From Pseudomonas sp. RIT-PI-S (lineage in GTDB: Bacteria; Pseudomonadota; Gammaproteobacteria; Pseudomonadales; Pseudomonadaceae): a stretch of DNA of 64,000 bases. The number at the start of each line of letters is the position of its first letter. Positions within the stretch are counted from its first letter, which is position 1. A program made the position numbers and the translations under genes. This document shows, piece after piece, positions 8,919 to 17,643 of the stretch. Under the pieces are notes generated by a model, which was not told the origin of the DNA, searched no databases, and saw only the letters and a list, made by a program, of their open reading frames with translations. The stretch covers positions 62,001-126,000 of the forward strand of contig NZ_JANZKJ010000009.1 in NCBI RefSeq assembly GCF_025642975.1. Direction: 5' to 3'.

Positions 8919-10100
8919 TCAGGGCTGCGCCTGTGCGTTGCGTGCGTTGCGGTAGTCGGCCACGGCTTCGTAAACCGCCTTGCGCAGGCGGTTGATGCCG
9001 CCTAGCGGCTGGTGCGCCTCGATCCCATGCCAGGGGCTGAAGCGCATGTTGTCGCAGGCGAGGTTTTGCTCAGGCGTGTCGAAATCCTGCGCAGGCACGC
9101 GCAGATGAGCGACCGTATGGAAGGCTGAGTCACTTTCTTTCCACTGCACGCTGGTGTCTTCCAGCGGCATGTAGCGGCTGGCGTCCTGCAGCTGCACCTG
9201 GAGGGCGAAGCAGGCGGGTTGCCGGTCGGTAGACAGCTGCTGGTAAAGCGCGTCCCGGAGGAAGTTAGGCTGGTCGCGGTTCATCGCGGGCAGGCTGTAG
9301 GCCGGGCAAGCCGAGGGCTCCGGAATTACCCGGAACTTGGCATTGGCATTGCCGAAGCGGTAGGGCGCCACCGAGTAATAGGTAGCGTCCACGGGGCTGT
9401 CCGGTGCCTTGCTCAGCGTGGCCAGGGCGATGAACAGGTGGCGTACCTGCCAGGTGCGCGGGTCCCAGCCTGGGAAGAACGCCATGGCCTTCTTGCCCTC
9501 GGCCTGAGCGGCGATGTTCTGCCGGTACTCGGCCACGTCGCCGACGAAAAAGTTGGGGTGGTTGAACATCACGAAGTCTTGTTCGTGGCGTGCCTGTTGG
9601 CTGGCCAGCAACTGAGCGCCAGGCACGTCCAGCAGCTTGATCGCCATGCCGCGGGCATCGGAGATGTTGTCGAACTGCGGGTAGGCGTTGCCGTTGGACA
9701 ACCGCACCCACGCCTGCCAGGCCTTGCCGGGCTCGCTGAACACGCCCTGGCGCCAAGGTTCGGGCAGGTCTGCCGCCACGCTCACCTCGCCGCGCAGGCA
9801 GCCGTGCGCCTTGGCGTGGGCATCGCGCAGGTAGCGGGTGTCGGTGCGGAACCTGTCGACGATGCGGATGGCGGTCTGAATGATGTCCTGGGTCATGGCA
9901 GCTTCCCCAGGCGGCACCTGTTCAACGGAGGCTACCGGGCCCGAGAAGCGCCAGGCATACCACAGGCTGGCGCCGCCCCAACCCAGCAGGCCGAGCACGG
10001 CCAACACCAGCAGGGCGCGTGCCAGGAAGCGCCCCAGCCACAGCCAGAAGGCGACGGCGCGGCCGCCCTTGCGCGAGATAAACAATGTGCGTTCGGTCAT
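8919..10100 (-). CDS. Membrane-anchored catalase-like haem protein
   Basis: A 393-aa protein with one N-terminal membrane helix at about residues 21-49 (FLARALLVLAVLGLLGWGGA). The rest has a catalase-like core: RDAHAKAHGCLRGE carries the distal histidine, WVRLSNGNAYPQFDN and DARGMAIKLLDVPG match the conserved haem-pocket strands, and DFVMFNHPNFFVGD follows. It is shorter than true catalases and ends soon after the region of the proximal ligand. It may act as a peroxidase or on organic peroxides rather than H2O2 alone. The start overlaps the stop of the upstream cytochrome gene (ATGA), so the two are co-translated and probably work together at the periplasmic side of the inner membrane. Confidence 0.78.
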   Translation of the reverse strand: MTERTLFISRKGGRAVAFWLWLGRFLARALLVLAVLGLLGWGGASLWYAWRFSGPVASVEQVPPGEAAMTQDIIQTAIRIVDRFRTDTRYLRDAHAKAHGCLRGEVSVAADLPEPWRQGVFSEPGKAWQAWVRLSNGNAYPQFDNISDARGMAIKLLDVPGAQLLASQQARHEQDFVMFNHPNFFVGDVAEYRQNIAAQAEGKKAMAFFPGWDPRTWQVRHLFIALATLSKAPDSPVDATYYSVAPYRFGNANAKFRVIPEPSACPAYSLPAMNRDQPNFLRDALYQQLSTDRQPACFALQVQLQDASRYMPLEDTSVQWKESDSAFHTVAHLRVPAQDFDTPEQNLACDNMRFSPWHGIEAHQPLGGINRLRKAVYEAVADYRNARNAQAQP

Positions 10101-11890
10101 GGCAGGCGATTCTCCAGCGGGCCACCGAGGACTTTCAGGTATTCGAGCAGTGCCCAGCGTTCTTGTGGTTGCAGCAGCCGGCCGATCACCCCGTTGCCGC
10201 GCGGGCCGTCACGGAATTCATGGCCGCTGTTGCGGTTGCCGGTGATGCGGGTGTCGTAGAGGAAGCCGCCGGGGAAGGCCGCGGTCTGGTAGCCGAGGTG
10301 CCGGGGGTCGTACTCGAAGGTGCCACGGTAGAAGGTGGTGTCGCGTTCATCCTGGGGTGACAGCATCTGGTAAAGCGTTGGCACCGAGCCGTTGTGCAGG
10401 AACGGCGGGGTAGCCCATACCCCGGCCAGTGGGCGCGCCTTGTACGCACGCAGCTCGCGCACGCCGATGGGCAGGTCGAAGCCGTTCATGCGGCCTTGTT
10501 GCTCGGGCCCGATGCCGGCGTCCGCGTAGGCGCGCTGCTCCACGAACGCGGTGACCCAAGCCAGCCCCATGGCTACGGACACGCTGTGTAGGTCCAGGTT
10601 TGCGGGCTTGGGGTTGACGTCCAGCGCGGCCAGGTCCTCGGCCGACCATTGCAGCGCCGAGAGGTCGAAGCGGTGGTCGGCGATATTATCGGCGGCGGTA
10701 GGGTCGGTGCCGATCACGTTGGTGGGTAGCATGTGCAGCGTGGCCACCGGGCGGCCGTTTTCCATGCGCTGCGCAGGCACATGGCAGCCGGCGCAGTTTT
10801 CCGTGAACAGCGCCCGGCCCTGGCTTGCTAGTGGCAGGTTCACGGGGCCGAGCACGTCCTCGGGCCACGCGGGTGGAGCGAGCCGTTGCAGGGTTTCTTC
10901 GATCCGCGCCAGGTCCTCCACCCGCACGCTGGAGGGGTAACGATCGATGCCGGTGCGCATTTGCCCGGCGTCGTCCCGGAACGCCAGGGTGGCCCCTACG
11001 CCCAGAGACTCCCCAATGTTGCGGGCCATGGGCTGCTGCGCCGAGCCATTCCACTGCACCCAGTCGAAGGTCCAGATGTCCCACAGCTGCGGGTAATCCA
11101 CCGGGGCGTTGCCTGGGCGGTAATTGGCCGGGGTCAAGGCGTCGCCGAAGGTGGCATTGGCGATCCGGCCGAAGGCATCGGTGCGCCCGGGGCCTTCCTG
11201 CACAGGATAGAGCCCACGATGGGTGTCGTTCCAGGCGGCGCGCAGGAAGGTGAACAAGGCCTGGCGCAGCTCGCCGCGCAGTTCGTCCTTGCCCTGTGGG
11301 TAGGTATCGCCGAGCACCTTGCGGGCGAAGCGGTCGAATTTCCAGGGCACGTAGGCGGTGGCCGCCAGGCTGGCGACCAACGCCTGGCCGAAGCTGCCGC
11401 CCCGCAGGGTGGGCACGGTGGAAGGCAGCACATGCTGGGCGGTGCCGCCGTCGATCCGTACCGCGGTGCCGTTGTAGCGCAGCTCTCCGGTGTGGCAGGC
11501 AGCGCAGGTGATATCCAGGTAGCGCTGGCCGTCGGCGGGGTTCAAGTGCTGGGTAAAGCCCACCGGCAGCTTGCCGGTGTTGGCTACCGGTGGCTGGCCA
11601 TCGAACAGAAAGCCAAAGCGGCCCAGGTTGGCCTGGAGCGCGAACGGCGTGGCCGAAAAGGGCTGTTCGAGGGCGGTGAACCACTGGTAGCGCAGCCCTT
11701 TAACCTGGGTGCCCTGGGGGGTGGAGTAGTAAAGCTCGCGGTCGGCATCGCTCCACTGCGGCAGATAGTGGATCTGCGCTGGCGGGCTATAGGCCGGCAG
11801 GTTCGGCCAGGCGATGAAATACAGCACCACCGCAACCACGGCCAGCAGGGCGAGGAGCAGGGCGCAAAGCAGGCGGGAAACGTAGCGCAT
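10097..11890 (-). CDS. Large di-haem c-type cytochrome (peroxidase/RoxA-like superfamily)
   Basis: Start chosen at the ATG at 11890 because AAGGA lies eight bases upstream, giving 597 aa beginning MRYVSRLL. A hydrophobic helix follows (residues 5-27, LLCALLLALLAVVAVVLYFI), probably an uncleaved anchor. Two covalent haem sites are visible: CAACH (129-133) and CAGCH (366-370). The spacing and length resemble di-haem cytochrome c peroxidase relatives of the RoxA/large type rather than the 330-aa bacterial CCP. LAGVWATPPFLHNGSVPTLYQ near the C-terminus is a typical motif of this superfamily. It precedes and overlaps the catalase-like gene. Activity is not predictable: peroxidase or dioxygenase are both possible. 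Confidence 0.82.
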   Translation of the reverse strand: MRYVSRLLCALLLALLAVVAVVLYFIAWPNLPAYSPPAQIHYLPQWSDADRELYYSTPQGTQVKGLRYQWFTALEQPFSATPFALQANLGRFGFLFDGQPPVANTGKLPVGFTQHLNPADGQRYLDITCAACHTGELRYNGTAVRIDGGTAQHVLPSTVPTLRGGSFGQALVASLAATAYVPWKFDRFARKVLGDTYPQGKDELRGELRQALFTFLRAAWNDTHRGLYPVQEGPGRTDAFGRIANATFGDALTPANYRPGNAPVDYPQLWDIWTFDWVQWNGSAQQPMARNIGESLGVGATLAFRDDAGQMRTGIDRYPSSVRVEDLARIEETLQRLAPPAWPEDVLGPVNLPLASQGRALFTENCAGCHVPAQRMENGRPVATLHMLPTNVIGTDPTAADNIADHRFDLSALQWSAEDLAALDVNPKPANLDLHSVSVAMGLAWVTAFVEQRAYADAGIGPEQQGRMNGFDLPIGVRELRAYKARPLAGVWATPPFLHNGSVPTLYQMLSPQDERDTTFYRGTFEYDPRHLGYQTAAFPGGFLYDTRITGNRNSGHEFRDGPRGNGVIGRLLQPQERWALLEYLKVLGGPLENRLP

Positions 11891-12114
11891 GGGTGCCATC
11901 CTTGGTGAAATCGGCGCCTTTATGCCTGATCGGTTAGGGTACTGGCAAGTTGCTATTCGCTGTACGGTCACTCAATCGGCACTCACCGCAGTGCGCCGGA
12001 TGCAGGCTGATGGGTAATTTTTCATACAGGTATTTAAGGCGCCGCCCGTTTGAAAGCCGGCCCGAGCGACCTATACCGTGGTATCTGGATCCCACATCAG
12101 GCGTGCACACCGGC

Positions 12115-12624
12115 ATGGACATGCGTTACTACAATCGCCGCCAGGCGCCACCGATCAGCTTCGCCTATCGGAGCAAGGGCGGCGAAATCAGCGAGCACAC
12201 CTTGCTCTATTGGCAGCAGAACCACTTGGCACTGCAGGGCCGCGAGCGCACCGGCGCATTCGCCAGCTTCTCCAAGGCGCGGATCGTGACCGTGCACGCC
12301 GGCGGCGATTGGCTGAACAAGGGCCAGGCGCGGCTGGCACCCGATCCGTTGGCGCGGATCGCCGGTGGGGTCAGCCCGCGGATCTACTTCCTTGGCTTCA
12401 CCGCCGCGGAACGCTTCCCCCTCGAGCTGCTGGCCTCGGAAAAAGGCCTGCATGTGGTGCCGGCCTTGCAGCGCCAGCTGGAGTTCTGCTGCTGTGGGCC
12501 ACGGGTGCGCTGGCGCGACCTGCAGCAGGCGTTCGACCGCCAGGCCTGGGTGTTCCACCCGCAGCAGCTGAGGGCGGCGCTGGAGACCGGCGAACTGCCG
12601 GAGCATCACCCCTACCTGTTCTGA
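12115..12624 (+). CDS. Hypothetical protein with possible WYL-like segment
   Basis: An unrecognised protein of about 169 aa if it starts at the ATG at 12115 (MDMRYYNRRQAPPISFAYRS). The open frame extends back to 11950, and an ATG at 12010 with a weak AGG upstream cannot be excluded. The segment PISFAYRSKGGEISEHTL resembles the first strands of WYL-type sensor domains. FSKARIVTVHAGGDWLNKG and EFCCCGPRVRWRDLQQAF follow, with a Cys triplet. No helix-turn-helix, signal peptide or membrane helix is seen. It is divergent from the cytochrome/catalase operon and converges on a binding-protein gene. Coding status is likely from codon pattern; function unknown. Confidence 0.6.
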   Translation: MDMRYYNRRQAPPISFAYRSKGGEISEHTLLYWQQNHLALQGRERTGAFASFSKARIVTVHAGGDWLNKGQARLAPDPLARIAGGVSPRIYFLGFTAAERFPLELLASEKGLHVVPALQRQLEFCCCGPRVRWRDLQQAFDRQAWVFHPQQLRAALETGELPEHHPYLF

Positions 12625-12633
12625 GTGCCATGG

Positions 12634-13428
12634 CTATTGGGCGTGAGCGTTCCACTTGCGCGCGATGGCATCGTAGATGCCATTGGCGCGTACCGTCGCC
12701 AGTGCGGCGCGAGCCCGCTCAACGGTTTCGGCAGGGGTGCCCAGGCTGAACGCCATCTCCAGGCCTTCGCCCTGGCTGATGTCGGTCAGAGGCACGCTCA
12801 CCCGCAGGGTTTTTTCCGGGTCATCGCCTAGCCGGCGGGCGATGTAATCGGCGTTGAGGTCGTTGGCGATCCACAGGTCCACATGGCCTTGCATCAGCTT
12901 CTGGTAGCCGAGCTCGTAGCGGATGCTCGACTGCAGCCCGTGGCCCAGGCTGAACCCCTTTTGCTTGAGGTATTGCTCGCCGGCGTCCTCGTTGACGGTG
13001 CCGATCTGGTAGGCGCGGGCGGCTTCCAGGGAATCTACCTGCAGCCCGCGCGACGCGCGGGAATAAAGGCTCCACCGGGTGGGGGCGATGATCCCGACCC
13101 AGTTGAAGCGTGTTTCGCGTTCCGGTGTACGGGCGATGGAGTAGATCAGCACGTTGTCCTGGTGCAGCGCCAGGTCATAGGCCCGTGCCCACGGCATGAC
13201 CTCGATCCGCGCGCTCAGGCCCGCTTCAGCCAGCACGGCCCGCACCACCTCGGTGCTCATCCCGGTGACTTCGCCGCCGTCGGTCATGTTGAACGGCGGC
13301 AGCTCCTCAGTAAGCACCCGCAGCGGGCCCGCCTGGGCAGGGGCCGCAAGGGCAAGCAATGCAGCTGCGACCGACACCACAACGCCCAGGGCCAGGGCGG
13401 TGGTACGGGTGCGCAATGACGCAGGCAT
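12634..13428 (-). CDS. Periplasmic solute-binding protein (SBP_bac_3 type)
   Basis: A 264-aa protein with a signal peptide (cleavage after ALAAPAQA, about residue 33). The mature protein opens with GPLRVLTEELPPFNMTDGG, the usual first strand of amino-acid-type binding proteins, and later has YQIGTVNEDAGEQYL and GHVDLWIANDLNADY. AGG appears just before the ATG (CTGGAGGTCTTC). No permease or ATPase genes are adjacent, and orphan proteins of this type in pseudomonads often have unclear ligands. It could also be a small soluble receptor rather than a transport component. Confidence 0.85.
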   Translation of the reverse strand: MPASLRTRTTALALGVVVSVAAALLALAAPAQAGPLRVLTEELPPFNMTDGGEVTGMSTEVVRAVLAEAGLSARIEVMPWARAYDLALHQDNVLIYSIARTPERETRFNWVGIIAPTRWSLYSRASRGLQVDSLEAARAYQIGTVNEDAGEQYLKQKGFSLGHGLQSSIRYELGYQKLMQGHVDLWIANDLNADYIARRLGDDPEKTLRVSVPLTDISQGEGLEMAFSLGTPAETVERARAALATVRANGIYDAIARKWNAHAQ

Positions 13429-13526
13429 GAAGACCTCCAGCCCTAGGCGAAAAGGCAGTGATTGAGCCCAGCATATCGGCGCGCCCCGAACGCGCTTGAA
13501 GACCGCCCGGCAGTTGCACTGGGCAT

Positions 13527-13552
13527 GAAAAAGCCCGGCATGGGCCGGGCTT
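13527..13552 (-). terminator. Rho-independent terminator for the small DUF6555-like gene
   Basis: AAGCCCGGC-ATG-GGCCGGGCTT forms a strong hairpin. Read on the minus strand it is followed by a short T-run (TTTTTCATG), placed just downstream of the small gene ending at 13571. Confidence 0.75.
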
Positions 13553-13570
13553 GTGGGAATGCAGGGCGCT

Positions 13571-13792
13571 TCAGGCCTGGCGCCAAACCACGCATTCGAT
13601 GCCGAATTTTTCCGCCATGGGCTTGCTGGTCTTGCGCACTTTCTCCAGGCCGAACCGGCCGATGCGGCCTACGCCAGCGTCGCAACTTGCCCAGTGCCAA
13701 GCCTCGGCATTGTCCATGTTGTCAGCGCGAATGATGAACGACTTGGCCGCCCCGTGCTGGGTGTAATCGATCACGAATAGTTTTGCGTTCAT
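13571..13792 (-). CDS. Small conserved Pseudomonas protein (DUF6555-like)
   Basis: A 73-aa cytoplasmic protein, MNAKLFVIDYTQHGAAKSF at its start and NMDNAEAWHWASCDAGVGRI in the middle. I associate this pattern with the DUF6555 family of short proteins of unknown function found widely in Pseudomonas; the family name is from memory. ACAATTCCCC lies upstream with only a weak ribosome site (GGAGGACAATTCCCC on the minus strand, GGAGG eight bases from the ATG). It has its own terminator and appears monocistronic. Confidence 0.75.
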   Translation of the reverse strand: MNAKLFVIDYTQHGAAKSFIIRADNMDNAEAWHWASCDAGVGRIGRFGLEKVRKTSKPMAEKFGIECVVWRQA

Positions 13793-13880
13793 GGGGAATT
13801 GTCCTCCTTGTTCAGCAAGAGAAAGCCTGGCGCGCCAATAATTCCATTCAGGCGGCGGGCGGTCGGCTGGCAGGGGCCAG

Positions 13881-16097
13881 TCAGCGCAAGCAGAACAGCG
13901 CCACTTCAGGTGCCTCGCTCACCCATTGATGGCTGACCTTCCAGCCGCCGCGCGCGGCAAGGGCAGTGAAGGAGGCTGGGGTGAACTTGTGGCAGTTTTC
14001 CGTGTGCAACGTCTCGCCCTGGGCGAATGTGAACGCCTGGCCGTGCACCGTCACCTGCTGCTCGCAGGCGCTGACCAGGTGCATTTCGATACGTTGCTCA
14101 ACGGCGTTCCAGCGCGCCTCATGGTGAAAGTGCTCAAGATTGAAGTTCGCGCCCAGCTCGCGGTTCATCCGCACCAGCAGGTTTTTATTGAAACGGGCGG
14201 TGACCTGTTCGGCGTCGTCGTATGCGGCACGCAGGATGGCCGGATCCTTGACCAGGTCCACGCCGATGATGAACACCGCGTCACGCCCCAGCAGCCGGCG
14301 GGCACCGCGCAAGAACGCGGCGGCTTGCTCGGCGGTGAAGTTGCCCAGGGTGGAGCCGGGGAAAAACCCTACCCGTGGGAGCCGGGCCACTTGCGCCGGC
14401 AGGTGCAGCGCGCGAGTGAAGTCATCTGCCAGCGGGGCCAGCTGCAGGGCCGGGTACGCCTGGCGCAGTTGCTCGCAGGCGCCGGCGAGGGCCTCGCGGC
14501 AGATGTCGATGGGCACATAAGCCCCCAGTTGCGGCGCGGCATCCAGCAACAGGCGGGTTTTTTCGCTGGCGCCGCTGCCGAACTCGACCAGCGCGGCGCC
14601 CTCGGGGATCAGCGCCGCCATTTCGCCCACGCAACCCCGCAACAGCGCCATTTCGGCGCGGGTGGGGTAGTACTCGGCGGTCCGGCAGATGGCCTCGAAC
14701 AGCAAGGAGCCGGCTTCGTCATAGAAATACTTGGGCGAGAGCTGCCGCGGCCGGGTATTGAGCGCCGCCAACACGTGTGCGGCGAAGCCTTCGCCCTCGG
14801 CGCTTGCTTCACGGGGCGCCGGCACTTCGCTCATGCTGCCGCGAGGTGGCTCCGGCTGGCGTTTACCGGCACTGTCCCGGGCCAGGCGCAGGCCGCTGAA
14901 CGCCCAGCGTGCGCTGGCTGGGAAGAAATTGCGGTAGCTGGGGCGGCTGTGCCCAGGCGGGGTCACGCTGGCACCACCACGCAATATCAGCTGGTTGACC
15001 ATGAACTTGCCGTTGTATTCACCCACGGCACCCGCCGCCGGGCGAAAGCCGGGGTAGGGCGCATACGCGCTGCGGGTCCACTGCCAGGCCACGTTGTCCA
15101 CTTGCTCGAGCAGCCCGGCCGTGGCGGCGACTTCCCATTCCGCTTCGCTTGGCAGCCTGGCGCCGGCCCATTCGGCGAAGGCGGCCGCTTCGAAGTAGCT
15201 CACATGGCTGACCGCGGAGTTAGGGTCCAGCGGCTGAAGGCCGCGCAGGGTCATGACTTGCCAGCCAGCGGCGATGTCCTGGCGTTGTTCGGCCACGGGG
15301 CGCCAATACAGCGGCGCCTCCCACCCCTGGGCCTGCACCGTGGCCCAGCCTTCGGACAGCCACAGCGCCGGGTTGCGGTAGCCACCGGCGGCGATGAACT
15401 CCAGCCATTGCCCGTTGGTCACCAGGCGGTCGCAGATCTCGAACGGCTCGAGCCACTGGCGATGCCGCGGGCCTTCGTTGTCGAAGGCGAAACCACCGCC
15501 TTCATGGCCAATGTCCAGCAGCCCGCCGCCGTGGGCACGATAGCGGCCGCGACGCCCGGCGCTGTCCTTGGGCCAGGCGGCGCTGTAAGCCGGCGCCAGC
15601 GGGGACAGGCTGAACAGGTGGAGGATGTCCATCAGGATCAGTTCCTGATGTTGCTGTTCGTGCTGCAGGCCAAGCTCGATCAACGCTTGCTGCTGCTCAT
15701 CGAGCGGGCCTTGAAGCAAGCGCGCCATGTGGGCGTCCACGTGTTTGCGGTAGGCGAGCACCTGCTCGACCGCGGGCCGGGTCAGCATGCCGCGCTGTGG
15801 CCGGGGCTGGCGTGGGCCGACGGCCTCGTAGTAGGAATTGAAGAGGTAGCCGAACGCCGGGTCGAACGGCTGGTAGCCAGGCAGCCCGGGGGTGAGCAGG
15901 AAGGTCTCGAAGAACCAGGCGGTGTGGCCCAGGTGCCACTTGGTCGGGCTGGCATCGGCCATGGACTGCGCGGCCATGTCCTCGGCGCTGAGCGGTACCG
16001 CCAACCGCTCGCTGTGCTGGCGCACGGTTCGATAGCGTTCGCGCAGCGCGCTGGGATCGGTTTGGGGCATTGCCAGTAGCGTGGGGGAGGTGCTCAT
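13881..16097 (-). CDS. egtBD: Fused ergothioneine biosynthesis enzyme EgtB-EgtD
   Basis: One 738-aa frame joins two enzymes normally made separately. Residues ~15-415 are EgtB, the iron-dependent sulfoxide synthase: a DinB-like domain with HLGHTAWFFETF and HEQQHQELILMDILH (iron-binding histidines), then a formylglycine-enzyme-like domain with SHVSYFEAAAFAEWAGARLP and RWAFSGLRLARD. Residues ~422-738 are EgtD, which trimethylates histidine to hercynine: SPKYFYDEAGSLLFEAI, the SAM motif VEFGSGASEKT and FFPGSTLGNF. Met422 would start a normal 317-aa EgtD. The fungal Egt1 fusion has the opposite order. A TAA in the -1 frame sits exactly at the junction, so a recent frameshift fusion or a sequence error is possible. 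No EgtA/C/E genes are nearby. Confidence 0.9.
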   Translation of the reverse strand: MSTSPTLLAMPQTDPSALRERYRTVRQHSERLAVPLSAEDMAAQSMADASPTKWHLGHTAWFFETFLLTPGLPGYQPFDPAFGYLFNSYYEAVGPRQPRPQRGMLTRPAVEQVLAYRKHVDAHMARLLQGPLDEQQQALIELGLQHEQQHQELILMDILHLFSLSPLAPAYSAAWPKDSAGRRGRYRAHGGGLLDIGHEGGGFAFDNEGPRHRQWLEPFEICDRLVTNGQWLEFIAAGGYRNPALWLSEGWATVQAQGWEAPLYWRPVAEQRQDIAAGWQVMTLRGLQPLDPNSAVSHVSYFEAAAFAEWAGARLPSEAEWEVAATAGLLEQVDNVAWQWTRSAYAPYPGFRPAAGAVGEYNGKFMVNQLILRGGASVTPPGHSRPSYRNFFPASARWAFSGLRLARDSAGKRQPEPPRGSMSEVPAPREASAEGEGFAAHVLAALNTRPRQLSPKYFYDEAGSLLFEAICRTAEYYPTRAEMALLRGCVGEMAALIPEGAALVEFGSGASEKTRLLLDAAPQLGAYVPIDICREALAGACEQLRQAYPALQLAPLADDFTRALHLPAQVARLPRVGFFPGSTLGNFTAEQAAAFLRGARRLLGRDAVFIIGVDLVKDPAILRAAYDDAEQVTARFNKNLLVRMNRELGANFNLEHFHHEARWNAVEQRIEMHLVSACEQQVTVHGQAFTFAQGETLHTENCHKFTPASFTALAARGGWKVSHQWVSEAPEVALFCLR

Positions 16098-16174
16098 GGG
16101 TTCCTACGGCTCCGTCGAGGGTGACGATGGGAAGCGTGGGGCAGCGTTCGCTCGGTGATGCTGGTTGAACGGTT

Positions 16175-16600
16175 TCAGGACTCCAGCAGTTCCAGGGTCT
16201 TGGCATCCTCTTCACCGGCGAAATAGTGCGCGAGCACCGCCGTGAACAGTTCGTCGCCATGGGAGGCCCGGGCGAACAGGGTGATGCTTGAGTGAAGCTT
16301 AAGGGCGTCGAGTTCGCCAAATACCGCCTCGGCGCTTTTCCCCCGCAAGCTCAGCAATGCCTCGCAGCACTCCCGCAGGCGCCCGGCCAGTTCAGGCTGA
16401 GCGAGGTAGGCCACGGCCTCGGCCGAGCCGCTGATGCCATAGAACTGCGCCGTGTCGCTGCGGCCCAAGCCGCGCAATTGAGGAAACACGAACCACATCC
16501 AATGGCTGCTCTTGCGACCAGCGCGCAGTTCTTTCAGCGCCTGGGCATAAACGGACGCCTGGGCGTCGAGAAAACGTTGCAGGTCGTAGGGCTCGCTCAT
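16175..16600 (-). CDS. DUF1810 family protein
   Basis: Starts at the ATG at 16600 (MSEPYDLQRFLDAQ), giving 141 aa; GAGG lies about eight bases upstream. The open frame extends further 5', but the family always begins at this point. The family signature RKSSHWMWFVFPQLRGLGRS is present near residue 30, followed by YGISGSAEAVAYLAQPELAGR. DUF1810 proteins (calpastatin-like name in some databases) are small soluble proteins of unknown function. The gene lies between egtBD and a divergent DUF72 gene. Confidence 0.88.
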   Translation of the reverse strand: MSEPYDLQRFLDAQASVYAQALKELRAGRKSSHWMWFVFPQLRGLGRSDTAQFYGISGSAEAVAYLAQPELAGRLRECCEALLSLRGKSAEAVFGELDALKLHSSITLFARASHGDELFTAVLAHYFAGEEDAKTLELLES

Positions 16601-16722
16601 CTCGGCCTCGCTTGGCAGGGGTTCAAGTACTGGACATTCGTGGCCTTGAGAGTTCCGTGAGTTGAACCGTGGCTGCCCGCCACCGGTCCGATTGAGCATC
16701 CAACCGAGAGGAGCGGCGACCC

Positions 16723-17643
16723 GTGGCGGACATTCGAATCGGTATCTCCGGCTGGCGTTATGCGCCCTGGCGCGGCGATTTCTACCCCAAGGGGCTGACC
16801 CAGGCCAACGAACTGGCATTTGCTTCCCGGGCGGTGCGTGCCATCGAAATCAACGGCTCGTTCTATGCATTGCAAGCGCCTGACCGCTACGCCGACTGGT
16901 ATGCCGCGACCCCCAAGGGCTTCAAGTTCAGCGTCAAGGGGCCGCGCTACATCACCCACACCCGTCGGCTGCGGGATATCGAAGTGCCGTTGGCCAACTT
17001 TTATGCCTCCGGAGTGTTTCAGCTTAAAGAAAAGCTCGGGCCGTTCCTGTGGCAGTTCCCGCCCAACTTCCGTTTCGATCCCGAGCGGTTCGAAGCCTTC
17101 CTCAGCCAGCTTCCCCGCACCGGGGCGCAGGCCAAGGCACTGGCCAAAGGCGCGGACGCCCGCTTGCACAAACCTGGCTACTTGGACATTCCAACCCGCG
17201 CCAAGCTGCGCCACGCGGTGGAGATCCGCCATGAGAGCTTCGCCAACGAGGCCTTCGCGCAGATGCTGCGGCGGCAGAACGTAGCCTTGGTAGTGGCCGA
17301 TACCGCCGGTAAATGGCCGTATGCCGAGGACCTGACCGCGGACTTCGTCTACATCCGCCTGCACGGCGACGCGAAGTTATATGAAAGCGGCTACTCGGAT
17401 GACGCCCTGGACCGCTGGCAGCAGCGCATCGCTTGCTGGAGCCAGGGCAGGCAGCCGGCCGACGCCAGGACCCTCAGCAAGGCCAAGCCCCGGCCGCGCA
17501 AGGGCCGTGACGTGTTCTGCTTCTTCGATAACGACATCAAGGTGCGCGCCCCTTACGACGCACGTGGCCTGTTGCGCCGGCTGGACCTGGAAGGCGGGCT
17601 GGCGACGACCCCAGGCGAGCCACCGGCCGAGGACATGTGGTGA
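16723..17643 (+). CDS. DUF72 (YecE-like TIM-barrel) protein
   Basis: Starts at GTG 16723, preceded by GAGAGGAGCGGCGACCC, an excellent ribosome site; 306 aa. IRIGISGWRYAPWRGDFYP at the N-terminus and INGSFYALQAPDRYADW are the standard DUF72 signatures, with FSVKGPRYITH and HAVEIRHESF later. A C-terminal VFCFFDNDIKVRAPYDA is also typical. The family adopts a TIM barrel and is of unknown biochemical role. Its stop overlaps the start of the next gene (GTGA), implying co-translation. Confidence 0.9.
   Translation: MADIRIGISGWRYAPWRGDFYPKGLTQANELAFASRAVRAIEINGSFYALQAPDRYADWYAATPKGFKFSVKGPRYITHTRRLRDIEVPLANFYASGVFQLKEKLGPFLWQFPPNFRFDPERFEAFLSQLPRTGAQAKALAKGADARLHKPGYLDIPTRAKLRHAVEIRHESFANEAFAQMLRRQNVALVVADTAGKWPYAEDLTADFVYIRLHGDAKLYESGYSDDALDRWQQRIACWSQGRQPADARTLSKAKPRPRKGRDVFCFFDNDIKVRAPYDARGLLRRLDLEGGLATTPGEPPAEDMW

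Noticed and set aside
13926..16079. Plus-strand open frame of 717 codons
   Set aside because: Antisense shadow of egtBD with no recognisable motif.
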